DNA of 64,000 bases from the NCBI RefSeq assembly GCF_001613105.1, contig NZ_BDBS01000040.1, forward strand, positions 59,201-123,200, in the 5' to 3' direction. The notes beneath the pieces are model-generated. The model worked only from the letters and a program-made list of their open reading frames with translations. It did no database searches and was not told where the DNA came from. The position numbers and the translations under genes were made by a program. Source of the DNA: Nocardia pseudobrasiliensis NBRC 108224 (GTDB taxonomy: Bacteria > Actinomycetota > Actinomycetes > Mycobacteriales > Mycobacteriaceae). Shown here piece by piece: positions 42,485 to 51,389 of this stretch (its first letter is position 1; each line of letters begins with the position of its first letter).

Positions 42485-43664
42485 GCGCGGACTGTCGCGG
42501 CGGCGGCTGCTCGGCGGCGGCGCGGTCGCCGCCGGAGCCGCCGGGGCGGCCGCAATCGCCTGGGGCGCGGACCGACTCACCACCGACGCCCCGCGACCCC
42601 GGACCGAACCGTTCCACGGCCCACATCAGGCCGGTATCGCCACCCCGGCCCAGCAGCACGCCGCCTTCGTCGCGTTCGACCTCGAACCTGGCGTCGAACG
42701 CGCCGACATCATCGGCGTGCTGAAGATCTGGACCGGCGACGCCGCGCGCCTGACCCAGGGTCACCCCGCCCTCGCCGACACCGAACCCGAACTCGCCACC
42801 CAACCCGCCCGACTCACCGTGACCGTCGGATTCGGGCCGCGCCTGTTCACCGTCGCGGGCCTGGAATCCGCGCGCCCGCCATGGCTTTCCCCGCTGCCCG
42901 CGTTCACCATCGACCGACTCGATCCGGCCTACTGCGACGGGGATCTGCTGCTGCAGGTGTGCGCGGACGAGGCGACCACCGTCGCCCACGCGGTGCGCGC
43001 GCTGTGCCGCAGTGTCGCCTCGCTGGTGTCGGTGCGGTGGGTGCAGCGCGGATTCCGCAACGCACCCGATGGGCAGACCATGCGCAATCTCATGGGCCAG
43101 GTCGACGGCACGGTCAACCTCACCCCCGGCACCGCCGCCTTCGACCGCCTCGTCTGGGACGACGGCCGCACCCACCCGTGGCTGGCGGGCGGCACCGCCC
43201 TGGTGTTGCGGCGCATAGCGATGCACCTGGACACCTGGGACGAACTCGACCCCGACGGCCGTGAACTCACCGTCGGCCGCCGCATCACCACCGGCGCACC
43301 GCTGTCGGGTATCCACGAGTTCGACGAACCCGATTTCACCGCCACCGACGCCCACGGCATCCCCCTCATCCCCCCGTCCTCCCACATCGCCCGCGCCCAC
43401 CACACCAGCGACACCGACCGCTTTTTGCGCCGCGGCTACAACTACGACGACGCCCCCGCCCCGGGCGCCACCTCCAACTCGGGCCTGCTGTTCACCGCCT
43501 ACCAACGCGATATCGAGACCCAATACCTGCCCGTCCAACGTCGCCTCGCCGAATTCGACGCGCTCAACACCTGGACCACCCCCATCGGCTCGGCGGTCTT
43601 CGCCCTGCCGCCCGGCGTCCCCGATACCGACGGCTATCTGGGTCAGACCCTGTTCGAAAGCTGA
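42477..43664 (+). CDS. Tat-exported DyP-type peroxidase
   Basis: A 395-residue protein. GLSRRRLLGGG and an Ala-rich stretch form a Tat signal, so the enzyme folds with heme before export. The family motif GQVDGTVN contains the catalytic Asp; SHIARAHH contains the probable heme-ligand His. The GTG is chosen because it gives the Tat motif close to the start and overlaps the chaperone gene by 8 nt, implying translational coupling. The pairing with PCuAC matches Streptomyces DtpA, linked to copper trafficking during development, rather than EfeB, which is present separately at 63882. Confidence 0.92.
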   Translation: MAERGLSRRRLLGGGAVAAGAAGAAAIAWGADRLTTDAPRPRTEPFHGPHQAGIATPAQQHAAFVAFDLEPGVERADIIGVLKIWTGDAARLTQGHPALADTEPELATQPARLTVTVGFGPRLFTVAGLESARPPWLSPLPAFTIDRLDPAYCDGDLLLQVCADEATTVAHAVRALCRSVASLVSVRWVQRGFRNAPDGQTMRNLMGQVDGTVNLTPGTAAFDRLVWDDGRTHPWLAGGTALVLRRIAMHLDTWDELDPDGRELTVGRRITTGAPLSGIHEFDEPDFTATDAHGIPLIPPSSHIARAHHTSDTDRFLRRGYNYDDAPAPGATSNSGLLFTAYQRDIETQYLPVQRRLAEFDALNTWTTPIGSAVFALPPGVPDTDGYLGQTLFES

Positions 43665-43775
43665 ACCGCGCACGGCATATCCGGCAAATACGCATCAACC
43701 GCATGTTCGCCGCATATGCCGCGCCTTCGACACGGTCGAGGTCTCGGCGGATCACCTTGTCCCGTCGAATCCCAT

Positions 43776-44732
43776 TCACCGCGAAGCGGTTCGGAATCGC
43801 GAACGATACGCCGACGGCGTCACACCGAGATGCCGAAGAAACACCCGTCGCAGCGATTCGTCGCTGCCCAGACCCGAGCGCGACGCCGCGGCGGTGACGC
43901 TGTCACCGGATTCGAGCATGGCCTGGGCGGCCTCGAGGCGGGCGGACTCCACGAAAAGCGCCGGGGTGGTGCCCAATTCGTCACGGAACAGCCGCGTCAG
44001 ATGACGGCCGCTCAGATGCGCGCGCGCGGCCAGGGCGGTCAGGCTGTGATCGGCGGCCGGATCGGCCAGCACCGCGTCGGTCACCGCGCGCAACACCGCA
44101 CGACGCGGGCGCAGCGTGCGCGAGGCCACCGAGAACTGGGATTGCCCGCCCGGCCGCTGCAGGAACACCACCAGATCGCGCGCCACCTCGCGCGCCAGCT
44201 CGGCCCCGCAATCCTCCTCCACCAGAGCCAACGCCAGATCCAGACCCGCGCTCACCCCCGCCGAGGTCGTCACCGCGCCGTCGCGGACATAGATCGCGTC
44301 CGGTTCGACCGTCACCTTCGGATGCGCCCGCGCCAACCGCCCGGTGTGCCGCCAATGCGTGGTCGCGCGCCGCCCGTCCAGCATGCCCGCACGCGCCAGC
44401 ACGAACGCCCCCGTGCACACCGACGCCACCCGCCGCGCGCCGCGCGAGAGCTCCGGCAGCGTCTCGAGCAACACCGACGGCGGTGGGGCATACGGCAATT
44501 CCGGAGCCCCGGGCACGATCACGGTGTGCGGGCGGTCGAGCTCGCCGTAGGAGCACCCCACCGTCAAACCGGTCGCCGAGGCCGTGGTCACCGGCGCGCC
44601 GTCGGGTGAGCACAGTGTCACCGTGTAGCGCGCGCCGAGCGTGACCGCCGTGGTGAACACCTCGAGCACCGCGGTGGTATCCAGCAACCGCACCCCGTCG
44701 AAGGCCAGGACGGCCACATCTCTGCTCGCCAT
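43776..44732 (-). CDS. GlxA-family AraC-type regulator (DJ-1/PfpI + HTH)
   Basis: A 318-residue protein. The N-terminal 190 residues are a DJ-1/PfpI-like domain (VAVLAFDGVRLLDTTAVLEV, VIVPGAPE, VASVCTGAFVLARAGMLDGR with the nucleophile-elbow Cys, ATTHW). Residues about 215-315 carry two AraC helix-turn-helix units (LTALAARAHLSGRHLTRLFR; GLGSDESLRRVFLRHLGVTP). Such regulators often control amide, amine or NAD-related genes and bind small ligands in the first domain. The start is the ATG next to the divergent promoter shared with 44829. Confidence 0.92.
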   Translation of the reverse strand: MASRDVAVLAFDGVRLLDTTAVLEVFTTAVTLGARYTVTLCSPDGAPVTTASATGLTVGCSYGELDRPHTVIVPGAPELPYAPPPSVLLETLPELSRGARRVASVCTGAFVLARAGMLDGRRATTHWRHTGRLARAHPKVTVEPDAIYVRDGAVTTSAGVSAGLDLALALVEEDCGAELAREVARDLVVFLQRPGGQSQFSVASRTLRPRRAVLRAVTDAVLADPAADHSLTALAARAHLSGRHLTRLFRDELGTTPALFVESARLEAAQAMLESGDSVTAAASRSGLGSDESLRRVFLRHLGVTPSAYRSRFRTASR

Positions 44733-44828
44733 ACCCGCAACGCTAACAACCCGTATGTCGCGATGTGTGGGATATATGGCCGAAACGACATGGGCGGCGT
44801 AGCGGTGCGCGCGGGCATGCTCGACGAC

Positions 44829-45302
44829 ATGCACGACACCGACTCTCCCCGCCCGCCCCTGCCACCGTTCACCGACGAAGCCGACGCCCGCCGCAAGGTG
44901 CAGCAGGCCGAGGACGCCTGGAACACCCGCGACCCGCAGCGGGTCGCGCTGGCCTACACCCCGGATTCGGTGTGGCGCAACCGCGGCGAATTCGTCACCG
45001 GCCGCGCCGAGATCGTCGAATTCCTCACCCGCAAATGGGAGCGCGAACTGGACTACGCGCTCCGCAAGGAACTGTGGGGCTTCCGCGGCAACCGCATGGC
45101 CGTGCGCTTCCAATACGAATGGCGCGACCACGAAGGCTCGTGGTGGCGCAGCTACGGCAACGAACTGTGGGAATTCGACGACGCGGGCCTGATGCGTCGC
45201 CGCGAGGCCAGCATCAACGACCGTCCCATCACCGCCGCCGAGCGTCGCATCCACGGCGCCCGCCCGCCCCACGAGTCCGACCGACCGCTACCGATCGACT
45301 GA
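44829..45302 (+). CDS. DUF1348/SnoaL-like protein
   Basis: The product has 157 residues and an NTF2-like fold: PPFTDEADARRKVQQAEDAW, then NTRDPQRVALAYTPDSVW and ELWEFDDAGLMRRREASIND. DUF1348 proteins are small, cytosolic and of unknown role; some act near oxidative-stress genes. It is divergent from the GlxA-type regulator, which may control it. The ATG at 44829 matches the usual family start; another ATG lies at 44817. Confidence 0.85.
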   Translation: MHDTDSPRPPLPPFTDEADARRKVQQAEDAWNTRDPQRVALAYTPDSVWRNRGEFVTGRAEIVEFLTRKWERELDYALRKELWGFRGNRMAVRFQYEWRDHEGSWWRSYGNELWEFDDAGLMRRREASINDRPITAAERRIHGARPPHESDRPLPID

Positions 45303-45307
45303 CCGAC

Positions 45308-45658
45308 TCACTTCCACAGCACCGCGACGAACACATTGGCGACGGCCAGGATCCCCGCGGCATGGGTCATCCACGCCAGCTGGCGACCCCGCTTGGCATC
45401 GGCGCGCCCCACCTCGGCGAACCCCGCCACCGCGACCGCGATCACCAGCTTCACCACGATCTTGGCCATCACCAGATGTTTGTCCAGCGACCCGATCGAC
45501 TCCGCCATCCCCACCAACACCAGCCCGGTGACGATCTGCGCCCGCGCACCCCACACCATCACCTCGTTGACCACCGGCTGCCCCACGGCGTACCCGCCGA
45601 TCACCGCGGCCAGCCCGAGCAGATGAGCCACGACCACCAGGTTGTAGACGACTGTCAT
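45308..45658 (-). CDS. Small four-helix membrane protein
   Basis: A 116-residue protein with four hydrophobic segments (YNLVVVAHLLGLAAVIGGYA, AQIVTGLVLVGMAESIG, MAKIVVKLVIAVAVAGFAEV, HAAGILAVANVFVAVLW). It has a His and charged residues inside helices, as in small heme-copper-related or integral membrane families, but I cannot assign one. It converges on the DUF1348 gene with a 5-bp gap. Confidence 0.72.
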   Translation of the reverse strand: MTVVYNLVVVAHLLGLAAVIGGYAVGQPVVNEVMVWGARAQIVTGLVLVGMAESIGSLDKHLVMAKIVVKLVIAVAVAGFAEVGRADAKRGRQLAWMTHAAGILAVANVFVAVLWK

Positions 45659-45809
45659 GGCACAGAGCCTAATTGATCAACGACGGAATGTAGTAGAAAC
45701 ACGCGAACCTCACCGCCACCCGGCAGCTGCCACGAATGCTCCGCCGGTATCGGTGCGGCCTGCGATAATCGTTGCGGGGGAAGGGATCCGATCAACGAAA
45801 GCAGTTCCG

Positions 45810-45962
45810 ATGGCCAACGATCCAGCCGCCGACGAGAACGACCAGGTCACCGAGGTCGAACCTGAACCAGACGCTCAGCAACCCCAGCAGCGCGTTGCAC
45901 CCCCGCGCGTAGGCGCGGTTCCTGACTCCGTGGTGTTCATACAGCCGCCTCCTGTCACCTAG
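45810..45962 (+). CDS. Possible small acidic/Pro-rich protein (50 aa)
   Basis: The predicted product begins MANDPAADENDQVTEVEPEP and ends Pro/Gln/Val-rich. It has no membrane helix or known motif. A -10-like GATAAT lies at 45764-45769, but the ribosome binding site is weak (GAAAG). The acidic composition is unlike GC-driven noise, which favours a real small gene, but this is uncertain. The 270 bp that follow, up to 46234, hold nothing recognised. Confidence 0.35.
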   Translation: MANDPAADENDQVTEVEPEPDAQQPQQRVAPPRVGAVPDSVVFIQPPPVT

Positions 45963-46234
45963 GGCGCGTGCCCCGAATGCCATCCGCTTTCGTGAACAGT
46001 TCGTCCGGCCGGCGATTTCGGCGCAGCGATCATCGGCGGTAAGCCCACCCTGTGCGCATGCGGCGCCGTCACCCGCTGACGAGACGTTCGACGAAATCGA
46101 GCGGCCCTACGCCGCGAGGACTACCCGAGGGGTCGAAAATCGGCCCGTCGGTACCTCCTGAGCGCGATGTCGGCGACGGCAGGGCCGGGCGAGGATGGCC
46201 GCGTCGGATACCGAGACGGCGTGAAGGAGCGGTT

Positions 46235-46621
46235 GTGACGCAAGCGAAATCGGGGGTCTACATCGGGGCCACGGCCACGGAGCTGCGCGACAAGGGCGGG
46301 GCGGACAAGGCCGCGGGGGTGGTCAGTCAGAAAGCGCTGTTTCATCGTCGCGGGGATATCGCGTTCGACGGCGACGCCCTGCGGCTGTCGGGATGGAACG
46401 ACACGGGCGGTCTGGTGTTGCGGCGCGACGAGATCTCCTCGGTGGAGCGGAAATATAGCGCGCTGTACGGGCGATTCATCGGCGGCCTGCTCGATTCGGG
46501 CAAGCCGCTGATCCTCGGCACCCCGATCGGTGAGATCTACCTGCTCATCGATCGCAAGGAGTTCATGGAGACCACACGCAACAAGGAGTGGGCCGCGGTC
46601 CTCGCCGACTGGTTGGGCTGA
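46235..46621 (+). CDS. Hypothetical PH-like protein
   Basis: A 128-residue protein, mostly beta with a final helix. ALFHRRGDIAFDGDALRLSG followed by GGLVLRRDEISSVERKY suggests a PH/GRAM-like fold, and RKEFMETTRNKEWAAVLADW is the capping helix. The name is inferred from pattern, not from a firm family match. The GTG has AAGGAG 5 nt before it. It converges on the GAF-ANTAR gene with 5 bp between stops. Confidence 0.68.
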   Translation: MTQAKSGVYIGATATELRDKGGADKAAGVVSQKALFHRRGDIAFDGDALRLSGWNDTGGLVLRRDEISSVERKYSALYGRFIGGLLDSGKPLILGTPIGEIYLLIDRKEFMETTRNKEWAAVLADWLG

Positions 46622-46626
46622 TCCGG

Positions 46627-47412
46627 TCACGCACCGGGGCGAAACCCTCGTGCCGCCGGGTCGTGGGGGCCCGGCGGATCGAAATGCGTGGGCGCGGGCG
46701 GTGATCCGGTGACGGCGCGGATCACCTCGACCGCGATGTCGACGAGTTTGACATTGCGGTGTTGCGAAATTGTGCTCAGCACGGAGAAGGCGTGGTCTCG
46801 GCCGCATCGCCGCTGTGCCATGACCATTCCCAGCGCCTGATCGATCACCGACCGCGACGCCAGCGCCGACTGGAGTTGCACGGTCAGTTCGGTCTGATGC
46901 GCGGTATGGAGGGCCGCCGACAACAGCATTCCCGTATGTAGCCCGGCGAGCGCGATCGTCTCCCGCGCGTGCGTGTCGAACCCGTCGGCGCTTTCCGAGT
47001 ACAAGCTCAGCGCACCGATCGGGTCGTCGCCGGTGAGCAGCGGCTCGAAATGAATCGACCGTACGCCGTGGGCGAGCATCCGCGCCGGATACTCACCCCA
47101 TCGCCGTTCGGTGCGAACATCGCGAACCGTCACCGACCGGGCCGTCAGAAGTGTTTCCCCGCCGGGGCCCAGCCTCGCCGTGCGCTCGATCTCACCGCTC
47201 AGCATGGTGTGCGCATCGGCCGAGGTGACAGTCACCGTCGCCGCGCCCCGATCGAGTGTCACCCCGACCGTCGGTCGCCCCGTCAGCATCCGCGAGGTGA
47301 TGACGGCGATATCCCGCAGGGAGTTCTCGACATCACAGGTCGGCAGCACCACCGCCGTCAACTGGGCAAACCCGACCGCCAACTCGTCCGGCCGGGAACC
47401 GTCCTTCGACAT
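46627..47412 (-). CDS. GAF-ANTAR RNA-binding antiterminator
   Basis: The product has 261 residues. A GAF domain covers about 25-175 (VENSLRDIAVITSRMLTGRP, GALSLYSESADGF). The ANTAR three-helix bundle follows (LASRSVIDQALGMVMAQRRC, HAFSVLSTISQHRNVKLVDI). ANTAR proteins bind paired hexaloop stems in nascent mRNA and prevent termination; the GAF part senses a signal. The ATG at 47412 is preferred to the TTG two codons upstream. Its divergent promoter region toward 47723 contains two palindromes. Confidence 0.9.
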   Translation of the reverse strand: MSKDGSRPDELAVGFAQLTAVVLPTCDVENSLRDIAVITSRMLTGRPTVGVTLDRGAATVTVTSADAHTMLSGEIERTARLGPGGETLLTARSVTVRDVRTERRWGEYPARMLAHGVRSIHFEPLLTGDDPIGALSLYSESADGFDTHARETIALAGLHTGMLLSAALHTAHQTELTVQLQSALASRSVIDQALGMVMAQRRCGRDHAFSVLSTISQHRNVKLVDIAVEVIRAVTGSPPAPTHFDPPGPHDPAARGFRPGA

Positions 47413-47465
47413 CAGCAACCGCCCCTTGCTGAAATTTCCTCCCGCGCACCGGGTAACAGCCTCGT

Positions 47466-47498
47466 CCTTCGCGAAGGAGGGCTACAGGCCTTTGTAGC
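47466..47498. promoter_or_regulatory. Two adjacent palindromes in a divergent control region
   Basis: CCTTCGCGAAGG (47466-47477) is a perfect 12-bp palindrome. GCTACA-GGCCTT-TGTAGC (47481-47498) has perfect 6-bp arms. They lie between the divergent GAF-ANTAR and DUF397 genes, 15 bp apart centre to centre. They could be operators, or an RNA hairpin in the ANTAR transcript leader. Confidence 0.45.
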
Positions 47499-47722
47499 AT
47501 TCGCGACCCGCGCGCGTCACGATTCGGCGGAAACAACCGTTTACAGCCGAAAGCGCCGAAACCCCGGCGGCACTGTTGTTTTCGTCGACAGCGCGGGTCT
47601 CGCCGCAGCCGAAATCGAACAAATGTGACACAATCGGGAGGGAAGCCGGTGTCAGTCCCGAAGTGCGGCTCCCGGACAGTGCCCGCGGTCGACGCGCCTG
47701 CCAGGAGAGCTCGGGAATCGCC

Positions 47723-48175
47723 ATGCGTAAGAAAGATCTTGCCGGAACCCCCGCCCGTAAAGCGACCGCCAGCGGTCCCGACGGTCACTGCGTGGCCGTC
47801 GCCGTCCTCGACGACGGAACGATCGCGGTGCTCGATACCGACGACGACAACGGTCCGGTCCTACAATTCGCCGGGGGTGAGTGGGACAGCTTCCTCGACA
47901 GCGTCCGTCGCGACCGGCTCCACGCGCCCGGCACGACTGATCTGTTCGACGAAATCTCCTCCCGCCTCGGACGCATCGCGCGCGATCTGCGCGACGCCGA
48001 AGCGGTCGAGCGGATCGCGCGACTCGACCACGAGCGCCGGACCCCGCCCCACACACCCGGCGATCTCGCCGCGCGCATCGACGCGGGCCTGACCGCGATC
48101 GAACATGTGCTCACCCGACTCGAAGACCGGATCTCTCGAGGAGACGGCCGTTGCAACGGCGCGGCCGCACCCTGA
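47723..48175 (+). CDS. DUF397-domain protein with helical extension
   Basis: The product has 150 residues. The first 70 hold a DUF397 pattern (GPDGHCVAVAVLDDGTIAVL, DTDDDNGPVLQFAGGEWDSF). In actinobacteria, DUF397 proteins (usually 60-80 residues) partner with XRE regulators, as in the bldB/whiJ-like systems of Streptomyces. Here the domain is followed by an unusual 75-residue charged helical extension (EISSRLGRIARDLRDAEAVE). No XRE gene is adjacent, which is atypical. The ATG has AGGAGAG at about 15 nt, somewhat far. Confidence 0.72.
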   Translation: MRKKDLAGTPARKATASGPDGHCVAVAVLDDGTIAVLDTDDDNGPVLQFAGGEWDSFLDSVRRDRLHAPGTTDLFDEISSRLGRIARDLRDAEAVERIARLDHERRTPPHTPGDLAARIDAGLTAIEHVLTRLEDRISRGDGRCNGAAAP

Positions 48176-48368
48176 TATCGAGTAATTGCCCCAAATTAAC
48201 CAACGGTCACCGATTCACGCGCCGACTCACCGGAAGTTTCGGCGGGGCGGCGCGCATCTCCGGTCGCGGCGAATTCCGTGACGCGGTAACGGTATTCACT
48301 TGTTCGATATGCGATAAGATGAGTGCAGCGCAATCTCCATCGCCTGTGAACGCGTAGATCCGTTCAGC

Positions 48369-48398
48369 CTGGGCCGGGCCCGCGACAGTCCGGCCCAG
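48369..48398. terminator. GC-rich hairpin downstream of the secreted-protein gene
   Basis: Perfect 9-bp arms CTGGGCCGG and CCGGCCCAG around a 12-nt loop, 68 bp past the end of the minus-strand gene at 48466. There is no T-run. The 290 bp between 48175 and 48466 hold no gene. Confidence 0.45.
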
Positions 48399-48465
48399 AC
48401 ATTCGGCATCACCTCCGTGACTCGTCAGCGATGTCGCTCGAGCCGCCCGATGGCCACAAGCGACA

Positions 48466-49122
48466 TCAATACCTCGCACCCGGCTGAGCGCCGATGGTCG
48501 TCGTTGTGAAGGTCGGGGCCGGTTTGGGATAACAGGACACCGGAACATCCAATGGGCCGAACGGTCCTTGCACATTGCTGGTGAGCGTCAAACCCGGACT
48601 GCTGTAGCTCGTTCCGGACAGCGTGGTGGTGATCGAGCCCGACGCTCCGGCCGTCACATTGATCGTCTCCGCAGGTAGCGTGAAGTTCGAGCCACCGGCG
48701 ATCGGGCCGGGGACGTTCAATGCGATCGTGCCGCCGGAGGCGGTCACGGTCCCGGCGACCGTACCGCCCGACAGCGTGACGGAGGTGACGGAGGAATTCG
48801 TCGGATCCGGCATCACCAGCTTCAGATTGCGAATGTTGTTGACGGTGAAGCCATTCGAACTGGCCGGTACCGTCTGCTGAGTCGAGGCCAATGTGATCGT
48901 CACCGCGGAACCCGGCGCGGCCGAACCGGGTGCGTCACCCACCACCTGCATGGTCATGGTCGTCTTCTGCGATATACCGAAAACGGTGCCCTGACAGAGA
49001 AAGTTGACGGTGGTCGTGCCCTGCGGAACAGCACCGGCCGGCGCCGCCGGACACCAAGTCGCCGCCAATGCGATCGGAGCGGCGGCAGCGAGCCAAGCAA
49101 ACAGGGAAATGGTCGGCTTCAT
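48466..49122 (-). CDS. Secreted beta-rich protein of unknown function
   Basis: A 218-residue protein. The Sec signal is MKPTISLFAWLAAAAPIALA with cleavage near AGA-VPQ. The mature part is Thr/Ser/Gly-rich, with alternating strands (VTSVTLSGGTVAGTVTASGG, SGSITTTLSGTSYSSPGLTL) and two Cys (LCQG near the start and SCYP near the end) that likely form a disulfide. It resembles the secreted cyclase/dehydrase-unrelated all-beta proteins of mycobacteria and nocardiae, but I cannot name a family. GGAG lies 6 nt before the ATG. Confidence 0.78.
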   Translation of the reverse strand: MKPTISLFAWLAAAAPIALAATWCPAAPAGAVPQGTTTVNFLCQGTVFGISQKTTMTMQVVGDAPGSAAPGSAVTITLASTQQTVPASSNGFTVNNIRNLKLVMPDPTNSSVTSVTLSGGTVAGTVTASGGTIALNVPGPIAGGSNFTLPAETINVTAGASGSITTTLSGTSYSSPGLTLTSNVQGPFGPLDVPVSCYPKPAPTFTTTTIGAQPGARY

Positions 49123-49272
49123 AGGAATCTCCAAAGATATCGACGAAAAGTGGCGGCGCAGTTGCTGACCCAGCATCGCCGTCACCGAAACCGGACCTAA
49201 AATGTAACCTGTTCCTGTTGGTCGGGTGCCCAATTTTGCTACCCCCTATTTGGCGCACCCGCGCCAATCCGC

Positions 49273-49638
49273 TCAGCGGTCCACATAGCCGGGCGGAAGA
49301 TCATCGCGCGCACCGGGCGCACCGTCGGCGGCACCCGCCGATGCGCCCGGCTCCCGCGTGGCCTCGAGCCCCTCGGCCACACGCACCCCGGTCCCGGGCC
49401 GCTCGGCCAGTTCATTCAGCACCCCCACCGTAGCGCCGCTCCACGCCGCGATCCGCTCGCGCGGCTCCTGCACCCCGGGCCCTCGACCCCAAATCGCCCC
49501 CGCCACCGCCGAAGTGGTGTCCTCGGGCCGCTCCCTGGTCCAGATACGCACGCCCACACCGGCTTCGGCCAGAGACACCGCCGTGGTCAGCCCGATCACA
49601 CCGGCCCCGACAATCAGTACATCGTCGATGGTGCTCAC
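49273..49638 (-). pseudogene. Truncated D-amino-acid oxidase gene
   Basis: The 121 codons from a GTG encode the FAD-binding N-terminus of the DAO family: DVLIVGAGVIGLTTAVSLAE and SAVAGAIWG. The frame continues family-like to LPPGYVDR and then stops. Functional DAO is about 310-330 residues, so the substrate half is missing, and no continuation is found in another frame before the secreted-protein gene. It probably lost its 3' end in a rearrangement next to the five-gene operon. Confidence 0.72.
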
Positions 49639-49683
49639 CTCACTTGTCGTCGAGATTACCCACCCCGACAACACAGTTCGGCG

Positions 49684-50967
49684 TTACCCCTGCACCAGCA
49701 GATCCAGCGTCCGCTGCAATCGCGCGCGCTGTGCCGCCGTCGCGCCCGTTCGGCCGAACGCGTACATGAACGCCCAATGACAGTTGCTCCCATACTCCGT
49801 GGGGTGCAGGCCGAGACGTCCGGCCAGGCTCTGGCCGAGACGCATTGCCGCGGGGGCTATTCCGACCGCGCCGAGCACCGCGCCGGTCACACCGCCGCCG
49901 AACGCGGAGCCGGTCGCGAATCCGACCGCGGTCGAACCTCCCTCCACGATTGCCGCCCCGACCTTGTTCGGATCGATGGACAGCAGAGCTCGTCGACGTC
50001 GAACGTACTGCTCGCGGCTCTGGCGTTCGGCGTCGAACTCCTCGTGCATGCGCAGAATCAGCTCGCCGGTGAGTGATGCCGCGGTTTCCGAAGGGTCGGA
50101 TGGGCCGAAGCGCCGACGGTCGCGCTCGAGCTGCCCGCAGATCTGCGCCATCCACGTCGCCAGGGTGGCCTGTTCCCTACTGAACATGAACTTCGTCAAA
50201 CCGCGTCGCCAACGGCCGAATTCGAGGAACTGCAGGATTCGCAGCACCTCCGAGGTGAGCTCGGCGAGCTGGAACTGGGTCAGCAGCGGTGTCTGCGGGA
50301 AGTCGGGGAACCGGACCGGCGAATCGCGTCGGACGTCCTCGAGCAGTTGGCTGAATCCGCTCTCGCGAGGCGTGAGCAGAAACGGGGTCCGCGTCCTGGA
50401 GTCCGCCAGCGCCGCGTCGTGGTTGTAGCTGTCGCGGATGACCTTCAGAACGAAGGCCCGAGGGTTCTCGGCCGCCTTGGCCTTTTCGACCACACCGGCC
50501 GGAAAGTGCGATATCGCATCCTCGCTGGTGAGCGGACGGTAGATCCGCTCGAACAGTTCGGGCCGACGCTCGAGATACTCCGGGGCCCAGCGATCGCCCC
50601 CTTCGTCATCGGCATAGCTCACCCGGCGCCGATCGTCATCCTCCGATTCGTCCTCGCGCGCGAAACCCGCGATGACATCGTCGATCCCCGGCGTCCAGCC
50701 CGCATATTCCCACCCCGACCCGAGACGACCCGCCGGACCCTCCAACCACTTTCGCCGCCCGAGTATCCGAACGGTTCCGCGCTCGACCAGCTCCAGGAAC
50801 TCGTTGCGTGTCAGACGGCAATGCGGCGAGTCGATCAGCATGCTCGACGGCCCCCACAGCACCAGCGGCGCGCTCGTCGCCACCATCTGATGCAACTTCT
50901 CGAAACCCTCGAGCCCGTATTCGTTGATATGACAGAAGGTCCGAAAAGGCCCGCCCCCGTCGGTCAC
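49684..50967 (-). CDS. Operon gene 5: 427-aa protein with hydrophobic Gly-rich C-terminus
   Basis: Not recognised. The N-terminal third is soluble (FRTFCHINEYGLEGFEKLHQ, PLVLWGPSSMLIDSPHCRL, ELVERGTVRILGRRKWL); the centre is acidic, then helical (LAELTSEVLRILQFLEFGRW). Near residue 350-385 a Gly/Ala-rich stretch (AVGFATGSAFGGGVTGAVLG) looks like a glycine zipper that could insert in a membrane. The GTG overlaps the stop of the cupin gene (GTGA). It is the last gene of a five-gene coupled operon. A pore-forming or membrane-disrupting effector role is only speculation from the hydrophobic segment. Confidence 0.75.
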   Translation of the reverse strand: MTDGGGPFRTFCHINEYGLEGFEKLHQMVATSAPLVLWGPSSMLIDSPHCRLTRNEFLELVERGTVRILGRRKWLEGPAGRLGSGWEYAGWTPGIDDVIAGFAREDESEDDDRRRVSYADDEGGDRWAPEYLERRPELFERIYRPLTSEDAISHFPAGVVEKAKAAENPRAFVLKVIRDSYNHDAALADSRTRTPFLLTPRESGFSQLLEDVRRDSPVRFPDFPQTPLLTQFQLAELTSEVLRILQFLEFGRWRRGLTKFMFSREQATLATWMAQICGQLERDRRRFGPSDPSETAASLTGELILRMHEEFDAERQSREQYVRRRRALLSIDPNKVGAAIVEGGSTAVGFATGSAFGGGVTGAVLGAVGIAPAAMRLGQSLAGRLGLHPTEYGSNCHWAFMYAFGRTGATAAQRARLQRTLDLLVQG

Positions 50968-51389
50968 GGCCCGACCACCACCCGCGGAATCGCGTCGCGC
51001 GCAACCGGGTCCGTCTCGTGCCGATCGTAGGGCGCGTCGCTCGCCGCGAAGATCCACAGCGCCGCCGCGCCGTCGTTGCGCACCGCGTGCGACCATCCCC
51101 GCGGCGGCGCCACCGCGACCGCGCCCGCCTCGAAACACCTCGTGCGCACCGGCGTACCCGCACCGGTGTCCCAGTGCAGCGACCAACGGTCGGTCGCGAC
51201 GACCGCGATGATCTCCCGCCGCCTGCCGTGCCAGTGATTGCCGCGGATCTTACCGGGTCTGATCTCACCGATGTGTACATCGCGGATCGCACCGATCCGC
51301 GAGAGCTGTTCATCGAGAATCGAATAGCTCCAACCGCGGTCATCGGTGGACACATCCAGCGCCACCACATACATTTCGGGCTCGCTCAC
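50964..51389 (-). CDS. Operon gene 4: cupin-fold protein, WxcM-like
   Basis: A 141-residue protein. The cupin barrel is recognised from GEIRPGKIRGNHWHGRRREI with the first metal-ligand His pair, and a second motif VAVAPPRGWSHAVRNDG. The segment resembles the sugar-epimerase-like WxcM/FdtA cupins used in nucleotide-sugar pathways, although no other sugar genes are nearby. Start and stop overlap both neighbours by 4 nt (GTGA), so its product is made in step with theirs. Confidence 0.8.
   Translation of the reverse strand: MSEPEMYVVALDVSTDDRGWSYSILDEQLSRIGAIRDVHIGEIRPGKIRGNHWHGRRREIIAVVATDRWSLHWDTGAGTPVRTRCFEAGAVAVAPPRGWSHAVRNDGAAALWIFAASDAPYDRHETDPVARDAIPRVVVGP

Noticed and set aside
43665..43775. 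Terminator from the CGGCATAT/ATATGCCG inverted repeat between convergent genes
   Set aside because: Only 8-bp AT-containing arms with a loop over 30 nt and no U-run; too weak.
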